From: Rotaria macrura
Lineage: Eukaryota; Rotifera; Eurotatoria; Philodinida; Philodinidae
Assembly (NCBI GenBank): GCA_900239685.1
Contig: OENT01000657.1
Location: 1-64,000, forward strand
Direction of reading: 5' to 3'
DNA: 64,000 nt
The translations under genes and the position numbers were made by a program. Below, one piece after another: positions 11,551 to 24,102 of this stretch (positions are counted from its first letter, which is position 1; every line of letters starts with the position of its first letter). Below the pieces are notes generated by a model. The model was not told the DNA's origin. It was given only the letters and a program-made list of their open reading frames with translations, and searched no databases.

Positions 11551-14500
11551 ATGCAACCAGCATCATCCAACTCATCTAGTTCAATTCTACCAAAATCGAG
11601 ATTCAACTGGATATTTTCGGCTGATAAGTTTACTTCAACACCTTCAAATCGAACTGGTATAACAACGGAAGAAGAATTAAGTTTAAGACAAAATGCAGCT
11701 GTCTTGATTTATGAATTGGGTACAAATTTGAAAGTGTAAGTATTTTAAAATTTTTGATATGATCAAAGCATTTTTAAAGAATACTTTTTGGTTAGACCAC
11801 ACTATTGTATTAACACAGCAGTCGTTTATATGCATCGTTTTTATATGATTAATTCATTTCAACGATTTGCTCGTCAAGTAAACAAAGAAAAAGTAACATT
11901 GTTGATTGTTCAACGTTTTTTCTTTTGTCTTATTAGAGAATATGTGCGGCATCGTTGTTTCTGGCATGCAAAGTCGAAGAATTTCCTCGTACTCTACGGG
12001 ATGTTATTGACAACACTGGAAAAGTATTACGACGTAAAAAACCTGAAGAACTTACAAAAGAAGTAATATTAACATTAAGAGAAAAACGAATTATCGACGG
12101 CCAAAGAAAATGACTAAACTTATTCCTTCTATTTTAGATGATTGAACAATATGCTGAGGACATTGTTTTGCATGAAAATATTCTTTTATCTACTTTGGGT
12201 AGAAATAGAAAAGCAAAACTTTCAAACATTACTTTTTCGTCTTTGGTTTCTTCCATCTAGGGTTTTCATTATGGGTTGATCATCCACATTCAATCATTAT
12301 TAAAACGATTCAAGCACTTGGAAGTAAGATGCAAATCGAATTTTTAGAAATAAACAAATGAAAAATCCTGAGAAGTTTTAAACACTATAAGACTCGTCGA
12401 CATACTGTTTAATCATCAGATAATAAACGTAAAGAAGTTTGAGTTCTTAGTGACATTTGATAAAGACTCTGAGTTCTGTTTTGAGATTATCTTTACTTGA
12501 GTCTGTCGGTCTCATGTTTGAAATGAAATGACTCGAGATGAGTTAGTCACCGACTAGAAAAAATTAGTAATCTCTATTAATGAGAAACTTTCATTAAATC
12601 TTCAAACTTCTTCTCATATGCTTGAACATTACGCATGTACATATGAGTGATATCAAAACGCAAGACTTGTGTTCACATTTGTCTTATGTTTTTTGAGAAT
12701 TTCATTATAAAATCACTCTACTTTTCTTCTAGGTCAAATCCAATCGTTACCAGAAAAAAGTAAGAGAAAAATTTTTGATTTTATATTTCTTGCAAAAACA
12801 AAAATCGCGACATTTTCTGATAGAATAGAATGTTAGTACTAATTGAGCTACAGTTCATTCTAATACATCCTATCATAAAATCGTATCGTTCAAATCTAAA
12901 GTAGACACTCAGATTTGCAACTAGGGTAGATAGAAGTCAAAGGACTATCCCCGTAAGATGCGATGCAACGATAAACAAAGGTTACAAATCATGTATTCAA
13001 CCAGAAACATCACATTATTATTCATTTGTTTTAGCACCTCGTGAACTTGCTCAGACGGCGTATTACTTAGCAACGAAAAGGTGGTGATTTTGTTGTGAGC
13101 AAACACACATATTCACCGAATCCTTTTCTTGTAGCATTCTACTTACGTCATTTTGTGTGAAATATCCACCTGATCTTATTGCCTGTTTTTGTGTACATTT
13201 GGCTGCTGCTTGGCTTAAAATAGAAGTAAATATAAAAAACAACTTGTTTTTTTTTTGTTAATTGTAATCCATCTACCATTTAACTTACTCCTACTCTAGA
13301 TTCCTCCACCAGCATCAGTAGCAACGACAGGCAATGGATCTGATGGTACAGTAACAGAAAACACATCCAACAAACGTTGGTTTCATCTTGTTAATGAATC
13401 ATTTACGGAAAAACAGCTTGGCGGTAACACAGAAAAAATATAATGTCAATAAAAAAAAAACTTAATTTTCATAATTTAGAACTTGCTGATGAATTTCTGG
13501 CTATATATGAAAAGTGTCCGGATAGAATTAAAAAGAAACTGGTTTATCAAAATGAACGAGTCTGTTTGATGTATATATATTCATGTTTTCTTTTTCTCTA
13601 CTTTCGTTTATTCGATTAAGCAGCCACATTCTACATCAATTGATGGTCCATCATCATCTCAGCAGCATCCATCAATGCCAAATATTCCACCTCGTCCGAT
13701 CGATTTAGCTGATAGTGTCGTACCACAAGGTGCTATTCGTGAGAAACTTGAACCGAGACAGCATCCAGTAGCAGCACAGGCTAATCGATCTGTCCAACCA
13801 CCGCTTCCACATCCTCCACCACCATCATCATCATCCATGCCTATAAAACGTGAACCAACAACAGCTACTCCAACATTTTCATCATCAAATCGTCCACCGG
13901 TGCCACAACATAATTCAGCATCGTCATCTTCCTCGTCAACATCAGCATCCAGAGCACCACCATTTCAACATCCGCCATCTTCTCATTTTCCAAATCATCA
14001 TCACGCAAATAATAACTATAATAATCAACACTCACGTTATCCACCACAACAAGCACGACCTGGACCACCACCTCCAAATCGATCATCACAACAGCCACCA
14101 CTTCCACCTTTACAACATAGTAATATTCAATTTTTACTGTTTTCTACTTTTCGAATGACGATCTAGATACTGTATTAACATATAGGACACTACGATTCCA
14201 CTTCTAGAACCTAATATCTTGAAACGGTCTCACTAGCACTTCTTCAACGCAATGATCGTTGTTCTAGAAAATTTATATTGCATAACACACAGTGCCACCG
14301 TTTTGTTACTTTATTATTGATACAAGTAAAGTGGCTTCCTTTCTTTGTCAGTTCTAGTATGCTCAATAGAACGTTTTAGTACGTATTCTATTAGTCAGAA
14401 AGAGGATTTCTTTCTACATGATTACTTCCACTTCGAGCGTCAGAATTCCAGTGTAAACTTCCAAGTATTTACGACTCGTGGTAAACAGTGGGCTCATTGT

Positions 14501-15102
14501 CTCAAATACGTATCACTATGTTAAGTTGCTCTCCGAAGAAGTAACAGTTTTCTCGAATGAGGCGTTTGCTTCAGAAAAATTCAAGATCTTGCAGATATAG
14601 AATGAGTACCGTGACGTTGTAGTACATGAACTTTTTCCTTGTCATCTTCGTAGAGAACTAGATTGAAATGTTCGTAAATGAGTGTCGGTTAGTCACCAAT
14701 GGGTGAGCAACTCGATCGATTTTTCTCATTGAAATATTCTCAATAGTTTCCTAAAACCGTTTGATGCTTTATTTAGATGTGGATCGTAAACCGCCACTAC
14801 CTTCGCATCCATTTGATCATCCCCCACCGCCGCCACTACCATCACAGCCAGCACCTCCATCAGCATCGAATCGACCACCCTATGGTTCACAACAACGAAG
14901 TGGTCACTACAACAATGTTCCACCTCCATCAAATCCTTTTCCTCCACAAGCAGCTTTTGGTCACAATCATCCTCCATCCTTAATGCATATCGGTGGTGAA
15001 AAACGCCCGTATGATCAATCTTTTGATCCAAACAATCATAAACGACCTCGACCATCTTCGTCTTCTTCGTCGTCATCATCTCAACAATGGAATAATAAAT
15101 AG
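11551..15102 (+). CDS. CCNT: Cyclin T (P-TEFb regulatory subunit)
   Basis: Twelve exons: 11551-11735, 11796-11877, 11937-12062, 12138-12198, 12261-12323, 12733-12759, 13035-13080, 13135-13225, 13300-13423, 13480-13559, 13621-14119, 14777-15102, giving 569 aa. Cyclin T pairs with CDK9 to phosphorylate the RNA polymerase II tail and release paused polymerase in the nucleus. The cyclin fold (about residues 17-295) shows the family blocks in order: a WIF..DKFTSTPSNR start, INTAVVYMHRFYMI, ASLFLACKVEE, a WVDHPHS block, LAQTAYYLAT, VHLAAAWLKIE and ELADEFLAIYEK. The tail is rich in H, P, Q and S, as is usual for cyclin T rather than cyclin L. Cyclin K is the main alternative, but YMHRFYMI followed by the SF motif fits T best. 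The donor after exon 10 (GTCTGT) is weak. Confidence 0.92.
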
Positions 15103-15319
15103 AGAACATGAAGAGAAAAACAAACGATAGTTTTTTCTTTTCTAGAAGTCAGATCAAAGGCAAACATGAAGCATTTTTTTCCGCGAAAAATCTTAAACTC
15201 TCTCGTTTTGTCTTTGTTCGTAAGATTCGTAGATAGTTCACGAGTTTTTTGTATATGAAACAAACAGAAAACTAAAAAAAATAAATATGTATATCTGTTC
15301 CTTATTCGATATATTTCAG
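15103..15319. promoter_or_regulatory. Short cyclin T-DPH2 spacer with acceptor at the DPH2 ATG
   Basis: Only 217 bp separate the cyclin T stop from the DPH2 ATG. The spacer ends in ATATATTTCAG placed directly against the ATG (AG at 15318-15319). It is either the 3' end of a 5' UTR intron or a spliced-leader acceptor. No AATAAA is found in the 100 bases after the cyclin T stop; AAAAATAAATA occurs near 15277. Confidence 0.55.
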
Positions 15320-17129
15320 ATGGATAAATTTGAAATTGATAATTGTGTAAAATGGATCGAAGAAAATAATTTTAATATTGTTGCATTACAAGTACCTGAT
15401 GAAGATCTTGATAAAGTACAAGATTTAATAGATGTATTAACATCAACCGTAAAGACTAGAGATATAGAAATATATTTGGTTGGTGATGGATGTCCACCCT
15501 GCTGTAATGATATATTAAATACTCAATACTGTCATGCACAAGGTTTAATTCATTTTGGACACTCCTGTCTTTCATCACATGTTGACGATAATCAACAAGC
15601 TATCTCTATATTCTATGTTTTCTATCAACGACCACTACCGTACGTTGTTTACATACTCATTTATCTAAACTTAATAATTAAGAATCAAACTTTCAAAATC
15701 AAGACATGTTTAGTAACGAAAACAATTTTGATCGTGGAAATTCGGCACGATGAAATCTAAATAGTTTCTCAGCGAAAAACTTTCGATAATCGATCTATTT
15801 TTCTAGATCTCATAGTTTTATTCTCTCGATTCGTTAGTATGAAGTCATAGATTCAAACTGAACATTGATTTCAACATTTGATATCTTTAACTATTTCAAA
15901 TTTTATATCTATGAAATACGAGTATGATTCTAGAGTTTGACATGAGAAATGAAAATGACACGACGAATAATAAATTCATAGATTGTCACACACAAAAAGA
16001 AAAAAAAATGATAAAGATTTTTATTGATTATTCTCCTACGATAAAATGAGTAGATGTCATTGAAATTTATCTTTCTGTTTATTAGGGAAGACGCATTAAC
16101 GTTTCTGACAACAAATCATGATGATAATAAACCGTATTGTCTTGTTTTCTATGATCCATGTTTTCGCGATGCCATCAAACAATACTCAACATCTTCGAAA
16201 CATTTTATTTTCTCAATGATTAGTTCACAATATTCTACTGATGCTTTGTCATTGTCACTATATGGTCGTTCAGTACAACTGCCTGTTTTACTTGATCCAT
16301 CAAATTATTCAATAGTTTTCATATCACATTCAAAAGCTTCATCAAATAATTTTGCTCTCTATTTCTATGCATATGATTTTCGGTAATAGAACAAAGATAA
16401 CAACTAGCCAAGTTAGATATGAAAATATGTATCATATTTGTTTCTATTGTTTTCAGTTCATTTCCATCTGATTCTTCTGTATCAAGTAGAAAACTACTAA
16501 GTAAACGTATGTATGCTATTGAATGTGCACGCAATAGTTCATCCTATGGTTTACTTATATCATCAAATTCATTATTAAATTTGCCATCGACAATTCATAC
16601 ATTACTTGATCGTTTAAAAAAATTATTCGACAAACACAATCGTCAATATTATACATTTCTAATGAATACATTATCAATAACAAAAATGAATAATTTTGAA
16701 AAAACTATCGATAGTTATGTTCTCTGCTCGTCATGTACAGAAAGTATGTGGCTTGCACCTGAATTCAAACAATTTAATATACCATTGATTAGTATTATTG
16801 ATATTATACAAGCATTTAAAAACGAGGACGATGAAAATCTATCAATGATGTATTCATTTGATTTACGACAAATTTTATCTACGATGAAAATTGTGAATGA
16901 AAATGATACAAATCAAAACGAAGATAGTACTGCATTGGTACTTAAACATCCCAATAGTCTTGCATTACAACAACGCGACGGAATAAATCGAGGTGTTGAC
17001 GGTGGTAGTACTTGGTGGGGTTTACAAATAAATGATAGTAACAATGATGAAAAAGAATCTAAGTCTATATCAGAATTGAAAGAAGGAAAATCTGGTATAG
17101 CTTCTGGCTATATCAATGAAAAATTTTAA
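15320..17129 (+). CDS. DPH2: Diphthamide biosynthesis protein 2
   Basis: Exons 15320-15639, 16086-16382 and 16457-17129 join in phase to give 429 aa (the human protein is 489). DPH2 works with DPH1 in the iron-sulphur, SAM-using complex that starts diphthamide formation on elongation factor 2 in the cytoplasm. Recognisable blocks are ALQVPDEDL (residues 22-30), GDGCPPCCNDILN with C58, C61 and C62, then AQGLIHFGHSCLS, and a late CSSCTES segment matching the family's third cysteine region. The C-terminus carries the GGSTWWGLQ segment typical of DPH2. The start at 15320 is preferred over 15287 because an acceptor lies directly before it and the upstream residues are not family-like. DPH1 is excluded by the missing DPH1 blocks. 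Confidence 0.92.
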
Positions 17130-19787
17130 GTCTATTTCTTTCGATTGTTATATCGTTATGTTGTTTCAGATATTTTATTTCTTTTAAATATTTACGTCGT
17201 AATTTCTTATTCTATTTATTTGGGTATTTGAACAGGTAAGGTCGTTAAACGTTTACAATCTTAGCTTCACATCATTGAATAGTTCATCAGAATCTATGAG
17301 ATACATTCACACGTCCGATAAAGTAATTTTCCAACGTTGCGAAATAATCTGCGATGTATTTCATTCGAGAATTATAACCAATGACGAAATAGTGATTCAC
17401 CTGAAAAATGTTGAAAGTAGAGAAGTCATATTACATGTATGGGTGGAGTAAGTGACGCCGTTACTTTTGACGTTTTTTTGCGTTTTCGTCATTATTCAGG
17501 TGAATAGAAATAACTGAGGAAAATTGTAGAAGACGATGTTCGGAATTTTCTATTAGCTATACACGAAGAAGAGGCTCCCATCTTCAAAATCAAGAGAATT
17601 TAGAAATTACCAAGAAATGACGGAAATTTCCTTGTGGTAAGTTGACCGTTGAGGGGAAGATTTTAGTTGTAAAGGAAAATTGCTTTTGAGTAAGGCAATT
17701 TACTTTTTGGGAAATTTGAGCACTACTGAAATAATATTAGGAAGAAAAAATGTTGCATTGGAATTGTCTCTGTTTAACAGTTTTGATTCATTTCTTCATT
17801 CGAAAAATACTCGGTTGATGATAATAATGTTCTAATTTCCAACCACACATAAGTATTTTCTGTTAGTTATGTTGCTAGTTTTTGACTCGTTGTGAGACTT
17901 AGAAATGTATTAGTTTCCTACCGTATGAGAATAACATCCTAGCAAGAATCATCTACTGTGTTTATCTATATAAGCTGTAAACTGTGACATTACGATTAAT
18001 TACTGTTGTTTAATAGATTCAGTTTTTATTCTTGTATTCGAATAGCTAGTTATCGGAACTTCAACACATTCAAATTGAAAGCTTTAAAAATATACTACTA
18101 TATCCTGAGTTGCAGAAAAAACGAAGACCACGACTCATGTTTCATTCATTGTAGACAACTATACTTCACGACTATAAATCTTTTTAAATAATCTGCATAG
18201 TAAATTTTTCTGGTAATGTTGATAGAAAAAAACAGGATTCGTCTTCACAGACTAATCTGAGATGCGACTACAGCTTAAACAAAATCATATAATATAGTCA
18301 TAGTATTTCTTTTTCAAAACGTCTTTTGTCAAGCATTCACTTAAAGTGTTAAAATTTATCACACATTAAAATAGAAAATTGAACTTAGTAAAGGGCAGAT
18401 TGAAAAAAAACATTTACCCGTATAAATTATATTTTATATCTATTTCATGACCCTTCATGGAATTCGTTGAAAAATTTATTGCTTAGTGTATGCTTGACTA
18501 ATGTCACAATTTTCTAAGCCAAAATGAATCACTCTTACCAATTTTCATAATCTCTACGAATAAAAACTTAGACGTAGTGGAAAAGAAGTTCTCTAACCAA
18601 AGAAATTTCCATTGGATGCTGATCGATCATTAAAAATGTCCGGAGAATCATTTCACTTACTAAATTTCTTTCCGAGAGAAATAGAATTATTTGTCGACAT
18701 AGTTCAACCAGAAGCACTCTCTAGTACCTTGTGTTTTAGAATAAAAGTTGACATGATCAAACAATAGGATTTCCAATAATTACTATTTCGTAAAAGGAAA
18801 TACTAAAAATGGCTAGAAAATATTCGTGCACAGTTTAAAGTTGTTTTTTTATGATCGTTGTCTCATTGAGGATTCATTCCTTCAATCTCTTTTCTTGGGA
18901 ATGTGACAACCATGTATGTAGGCGACTAAATGAAACGCGAAAATTGAATAAGAGTAGAGTACAGACAAAAGGAAAGGAAGAAACATTCATACATACACAG
19001 GTCAAACAATACGACACCGTATATGGAGTCGTACTGATCGACCTGAGTACATATGTCAGAGTCCAATCTCGAATCTATTTAGAACAATCTGGGTCGTCGA
19101 CTTTGGACTGGTCCAATGTTGGATAGGAAAAAAAAATTTGATTTAAATTTCAATTAGTCTCTTGATAATTGTTGGATTCAAATTCTTCTTTCATGACACT
19201 ATGTTGAAACAGTGATGCGTTTGATATCGTTATCTTCGATGAAGAAATTAAAGCACACTTTGTAAATTTGCTAATGGATGTCTACGGAAGAACATTTTTT
19301 ATTAAAAATTATCAGTAAGTCTTTAGATTTTAGTGTAATTTCTTCATCGATCATTCCAATACATGAGACACGGTTGTATCAACATACGTAGTCCGGCACA
19401 AAGAATTCAAGTTGAATATCTATCAGAAAACTAATTGAAGTTTTTTTCCGATTCAACATTGAATTAGTCCAAAGTCGACGACTCAGTTTGAATTGAGTCA
19501 GAAATGGCTTCGTGTATGTCCAAAGAAGTCAGAGATCATCAAAGTATTTTCCATTTTTTGCACAGTTTATCATTGAACAATCTAATAACGCGTTTCGAAT
19601 CATCAAGTACGAATGCTCATACAAACACATGAGTGTAGACTATAATACAATGAAGTCTTCATAATCAGAAACTTGATAAAAATTGAAAAACAATTGATTT
19701 CATTTATTATTAGTTGCTTACGGATTTCAAATCAACTTTTACTTTTTAATTGTCATGTTCATATTCTTTTGATCATTTGACTTCATA
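17130..19787. other. Intergenic region, DPH2 to kelch gene
   Basis: No complete gene. Open frames at 18006-18191 and 18851-19126 have no recognisable domain. A hairpin repeat lies at 19089-19490 (listed separately). The last 250 bases are AT-rich and precede the kelch gene. No acceptor-like site sits directly next to the kelch ATG, unlike most other genes here. Confidence 0.5.
19089..19490. repeat. Inverted repeat enclosing an exon-like open frame
   Basis: Arms of about 80 bp (19089-19170 and 19412-19490) are reverse complements with small changes. They share GTCGTCGACTTTGGACT, CAATGTTG and CAATTAGT blocks. The 240-bp loop holds an open stretch (about 19213-19315) bounded by AG and GTAAGT, whose translation begins SDAFDIVIFDEEIKAHF. 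It may be a MITE that captured an exon, or a chance frame in a hairpin element. Confidence 0.6.
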
Positions 19788-21850
19788 ATGACTAATGATC
19801 CAACAGCTAATCAGAAAAGTTCAGAAGAATCTATGGAATCATCTAAAATGAATGAAACAACACAAATCAAACGATTAAAACCAAGTCTTTGTTTGCCAGC
19901 CGAATATATATCAAAAATTAATTTGATGCAATTTGCTCAAATAGAACCATTAAATCCGTTAAATGTACCACATCCACGTTCTGGTCATCGTGCTGTTGCC
20001 ACTGAGTCTGATTTGTGGATTTGGGGTGGTTATTTTCCACCACAAAATGCTCAACTACAATCTGTCTTTAAAGAGGTATGTTAAATTAATAGCTTATTTA
20101 TTCGATTTGTTTGTTGTTTCTGTTTGATGTAGCTTTGGCGATTTAACTATGCCCTTCGACAGTGGACACTAGAAACTACAACAGGCGACGAACCAAACTT
20201 AACTCTGGCTTCACATTCAAGTAGACTTTTTTTTCAGAATTTTCTAATGATTCTTATCTAGTTTGATTAATCATTGATGTTATTATATTCTAGTGTGTTT
20301 ATATCGCAATTTCGTATTTGTTTACGGTGGTACAGGCTATCCGTTCGGTCAAAATGTTTCTAATATATTATATATACTTGATTTAAAACGACTACATTGG
20401 AAACGATGTCCGTTAAGCAATCAACAACTAGAACTAGTCTATGGAGCAGTAAGGTTCTTTCTTAGGTATGTTCTTCATGTGTATATCAAGTTGTTTTCCG
20501 TATTGATTAGAGTATGATTGTACACAATGATCATTTGTATATTTTGTGTGGTACAAATAGATGGAATTATAATACCAATGTATATGATATTTATTTACCA
20601 ACATTAGTTTGTACGCAAATTGGACATACATTTGATGAAATTGAAGATTTTAATGAAAATGGAAGGTAAGAAAATCTTCCGAATAAATAAATTTTGTTGG
20701 CATCACTTTTGTTTTCTATAACTCACATGCAAATAGATATCGACAAGAAGTGTATTTGTATAATAATAAGATATTTTTATTTGGTGGTGGTGGTAGTTCT
20801 GGTGTATCATTTTCACTAGAAAATGTATGTCTATAGAAGCATTCATACGTTATTGATTAATTAAATCAAACTTTTATAGCTACCAGTTTTTGATCTGAAC
20901 ACTCAACAATGGTCGTTCGTTCGTACTAATCCAGATCCGATTCATAGTGAGTATACGTGGATTGAATATGATACTTTCCTAGATTGAGAATTTATCAAAC
21001 AATTCAATAGGATCTGTATACACTGAGAAAGGTAAAGCATGCAGATATCTTAGTATTTTCATACATACTAAGCTTACAAGAACATATTAACTTAATTTAG
21101 CAACTTGACGTCGACCTCTCGAAATTTTACGAGAAATTAAGTAAGAAAACATTAGTTTGAATTTTGTTAGAATGAGTTTAAAATTTTAATTGGACTGAAT
21201 TCTTCCTCTAACGAGACATCCAATCTCACAGATAATACGATGATGTTTTGAATCTGATTTAAAACTGTGTGTATCTGATCTCGATCATATATTCAATCGA
21301 ATTATGAAATCTATGTATGATAAATGACTTTTATTTCTTCAATAGATTTCCCTCAAGCAAGAAAATTTCATTCAGTATTTCCCTTTCGTCCTAATCAAAT
21401 AATAATCTTCGGTGGTGCTTATTTCGAACATGAAACCAGTAATCATGTTCCTGTTCGTGGTAATTTATGGATATTTGATTTAGAAAAATTAGAATGGTCT
21501 ATGTCACAGTCATTAAAAATGTTACAACCGACTTATTTTCATGCTGCTGCTATGAATGAAGTAATGAATTGTTTGTTTGTTTGTTTGTATGTGTTAATCT
21601 TTAGACAAGTATTTTTTGTTAGCGTGGTGAAATATGGAGTCATGGAGGTGTAATAAATGATCGAAGGGCCAGTACTTTGGAAGCAAGAATAACAACACTT
21701 TACAAAATGCATAGCCGCGTTCTCAATCTAAGTGAAATAGCATGGAATTATTTTTTAAATTGTCTTTCGGATAGAACTAGTCTTCTACAGCAATCGAATC
21801 TGTTGAAGCAATTAAACATTCCGGCACGATTTATTGAACGCATTCATTAG
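19788..21850 (+). CDS. KLHDC10: Kelch-repeat protein, KLHDC10-like
   Basis: Eight exons: 19788-20075, 20133-20220, 20294-20448, 20511-20665, 20737-20824, 20880-20946, 21346-21560, 21623-21850, giving 427 aa (human KLHDC10 is 442). The kelch glycine pairs appear in order: LWIWGGY, FVYGGTGYPFG, YILCGTNRW, FLFGGGGSSG, IIFGGAYFEH and WSHGGVI, forming one six-bladed propeller. The start PHPRSGHRAV and the C-terminal helix NLSEIAWNYF...IPARFIERIH match the KLHDC10 ending, a VHL/Cul2-box-like region. In vertebrates the protein is a CUL2 ubiquitin-ligase receptor that recognises C-terminal degrons, and its fly counterpart regulates ASK1 stress signalling. That function is by homology only. Intron 6 (399 bp) is the only long one. 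Confidence 0.93.
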
Positions 21851-21979
21851 AAGAAGAAAAAAAATTCTCATCAATTTTATTTTATTGCCTACTGACATAC
21901 AAATGTTTTCATGTTGTTTTCTAAGTTAATATTTATACTGTTTAATGTAGCAAATACAAAGCCCTACTGGCAAGTTTTT

Positions 21980-21985
21980 AATAAA
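21980..21985 (+). terminator. Poly(A) signal for the kelch gene
   Basis: An AATAAA hexamer lies 130 bp after the kelch stop codon in AT-rich sequence. Position and motif fit a polyadenylation signal, but no cleavage site can be shown from DNA alone. Confidence 0.5.
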
Positions 21986-23922
21986 TTGTTGAATGATCTT
22001 TTTTTGCATAAAAGATTTATTGTGGAAGAAATTCATTGAAGTTTTCATTAACATGCATCAATCTTTGACTTTGAACAGAAAACCATGGGCAAAAAAAAAC
22101 TAATTTCGTATGTCAACATTTACAAAATTTTAAATTCATTCAATTCCATCAGACACAATAAAAATATATGGCTGACTTTTCATCATCCGTTCAAACTTCC
22201 GTATTTTCCGTTACAGAACAAAAGGGCGACAAACAAAGATAGATACACATAGAACCATGATATAATCCAGATGCCTAAACATACAATAAAATTTTCTACT
22301 TTGTCAGCGTATACGAGATTCTAAGAGACGCAACGTTAGAATTGCAGTTTTATTCTTTTTCAGACTTCAATATATTTTCAATTTCACTTGAACAACATTC
22401 AATTTAATTTAACATCTAAACTGGACCAAATTCGTCGTTCACAAGCTATTTGAATTTCATAGAAAAATCAACGATTTCACAAAATAAGAGATTTAACCTT
22501 TAGATTAGAATATTTCTCAAAATGAAACTACTCCAGTCGTTTGTGTAACCGTCATTTCATTGAACTTCTCTCTCCTTTCTACAATAAACTAGACTAAAAG
22601 GTGAACCAGTCAGAGTACTATTGTAATTATGTAACAATATTAGACAATCGAAATATAGTGTTTTGAACAGTGAAATTCATTGTCTACAAATCGAAAGTCC
22701 ATTGCACAGAAGATATGTTGGGTAGTTGAATAATAATTGATAAAAAAAATGTTAATGCTCTGAGAAGCTTGCCATTTAATATTAGATATGATTATTCATA
22801 GTTAGAGGCTTCAACGTAGATTCGTACATAAATTGATAAAATTCCAACGTCAGATTCATTTATTCTGTTGGTGAATCTATCATAAAAGAAACTGAAGGCT
22901 ATAGCCTACGGGAACATAAATACGATCTTTTCTAACCTGCTATTGTTATTAATACCCAAAAAGCTTTTTCAAGGACTTCAAAGACTAAATGAAATTTCGA
23001 ACTGTTCAATTCGATGTGACTGTATTTCTTTGTAATATGACTCTGTGTACACTAAATTTCTATTCATTTTTAAGAATATAGAGAATACGTTTCATGATTT
23101 CTACGACATTTGTTTGAAGTCATGTTTTGCAATTCAATAAAAAGGTTATACATGTACATCAATTATTTAAAAAGAAACAAAACATCCTTTGTTGCTTCAA
23201 TCAAACTAGCATTGCAATACATAAGTGAAGAAATAGGAAAGTAGAATAGAAAACTCTAGCATCATGTTTTTCTCCGTTTAGTCACTGTAAACAACAAACC
23301 ATCTGAATACTCCATCGTATTAACAGTATAATTAAATTATCGTCTGCCAAGATTACTTATAGGGCCATTGTTTTTATTTGTTTTGCTCTTGCTATACTTA
23401 TAAACTATAGATGATTAGAGTTAACATTTACTGCAGACATCAGTGCTTTTTCTCGATAGATTTTTTAGATAAGACTAACTGTGATTCTTCTCCGATTCAT
23501 CTGCGTTTGTTTTTTTCTTCGAACAGTGATCGATCGGAAGTCATAATTTGATATTGAACTGTATCCAACATTGGCATCTGTACTTCAGACAAAAAAAAAT
23601 CTAAACGTTTCTTAATGACAATAGTTATCATCACAAGTAGTTATCAATTAAGTAGTCATAATTATTCTTTAATTACCTTTTTTTAAGTATTAATAGAAAT
23701 AGACGTTCTTGTTTTACTTTTAAATTAGAACAACGAAATTTCTTTTACATATAATTAAAATCACTTTGAAACATTTTTACCTATTTTAAATTACAGGCGA
23801 AATGAATGTATGCTATTCAATAAGGTTCTTTTTTTTACTTGCTTCGATCTATTCTATACAAAAACATATTACAAAAAAAAAGCGTAATAGGTTCTTGTTC
23901 AATATTTAATGTGTAACGAAAA
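21986..23922. other. Intergenic, no gene seen
   Basis: AT-rich DNA with no open frame of note on either strand, no inverted repeat of more than about 15 bp that I could see, and no tRNA-like box pattern. It may include the 3' UTR of the minus-strand candidate microprotein at 23923-24102. Confidence 0.4.
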
Positions 23923-24102
23923 TTAATTGCGTAAGTGTAGTCGACCAATGTGAAACAATAAGAATATAGTACAACCAACACTCGGAGCGAACAGAGATAT
24001 CATAAACAAAATCACGATAAATCTTGAATGATTGTCAAATATGCCAATTGTTGTATGATCAATGTTGGTTATCTCGGTGCTGTTCAAGTTCAAAGGTGCC
24101 AT
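23923..24102 (-). CDS. Candidate single-pass membrane microprotein
   Basis: A minus-strand frame of 59 codons plus TAA. It starts MAPLNLNSTEITNIDHTTIG, with an N-glycosylation sequon (NST, residues 7-9), then has a strongly hydrophobic stretch at about residues 28-51 (RFIVILFMISLFAPSVG and onward) and ends in a short basic tail (GRLHLRN). The layout, polar glycosylated head, one membrane span, basic tail, is that of a type I or III small membrane protein. The surrounding 4.8 kb has no other coding-like sequence. I do not recognise the family. A chance frame is possible at this length. Confidence 0.4.
   Translation of the reverse strand: MAPLNLNSTEITNIDHTTIGIFDNHSRFIVILFMISLFAPSVGCTIFLLFHIGRLHLRN

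Noticed and set aside
13850..14158. Overlapping His-rich and Val-rich frames on both strands of the cyclin T tail
   Set aside because: They are shadows of the low-complexity P/H/S-rich coding exon 11.
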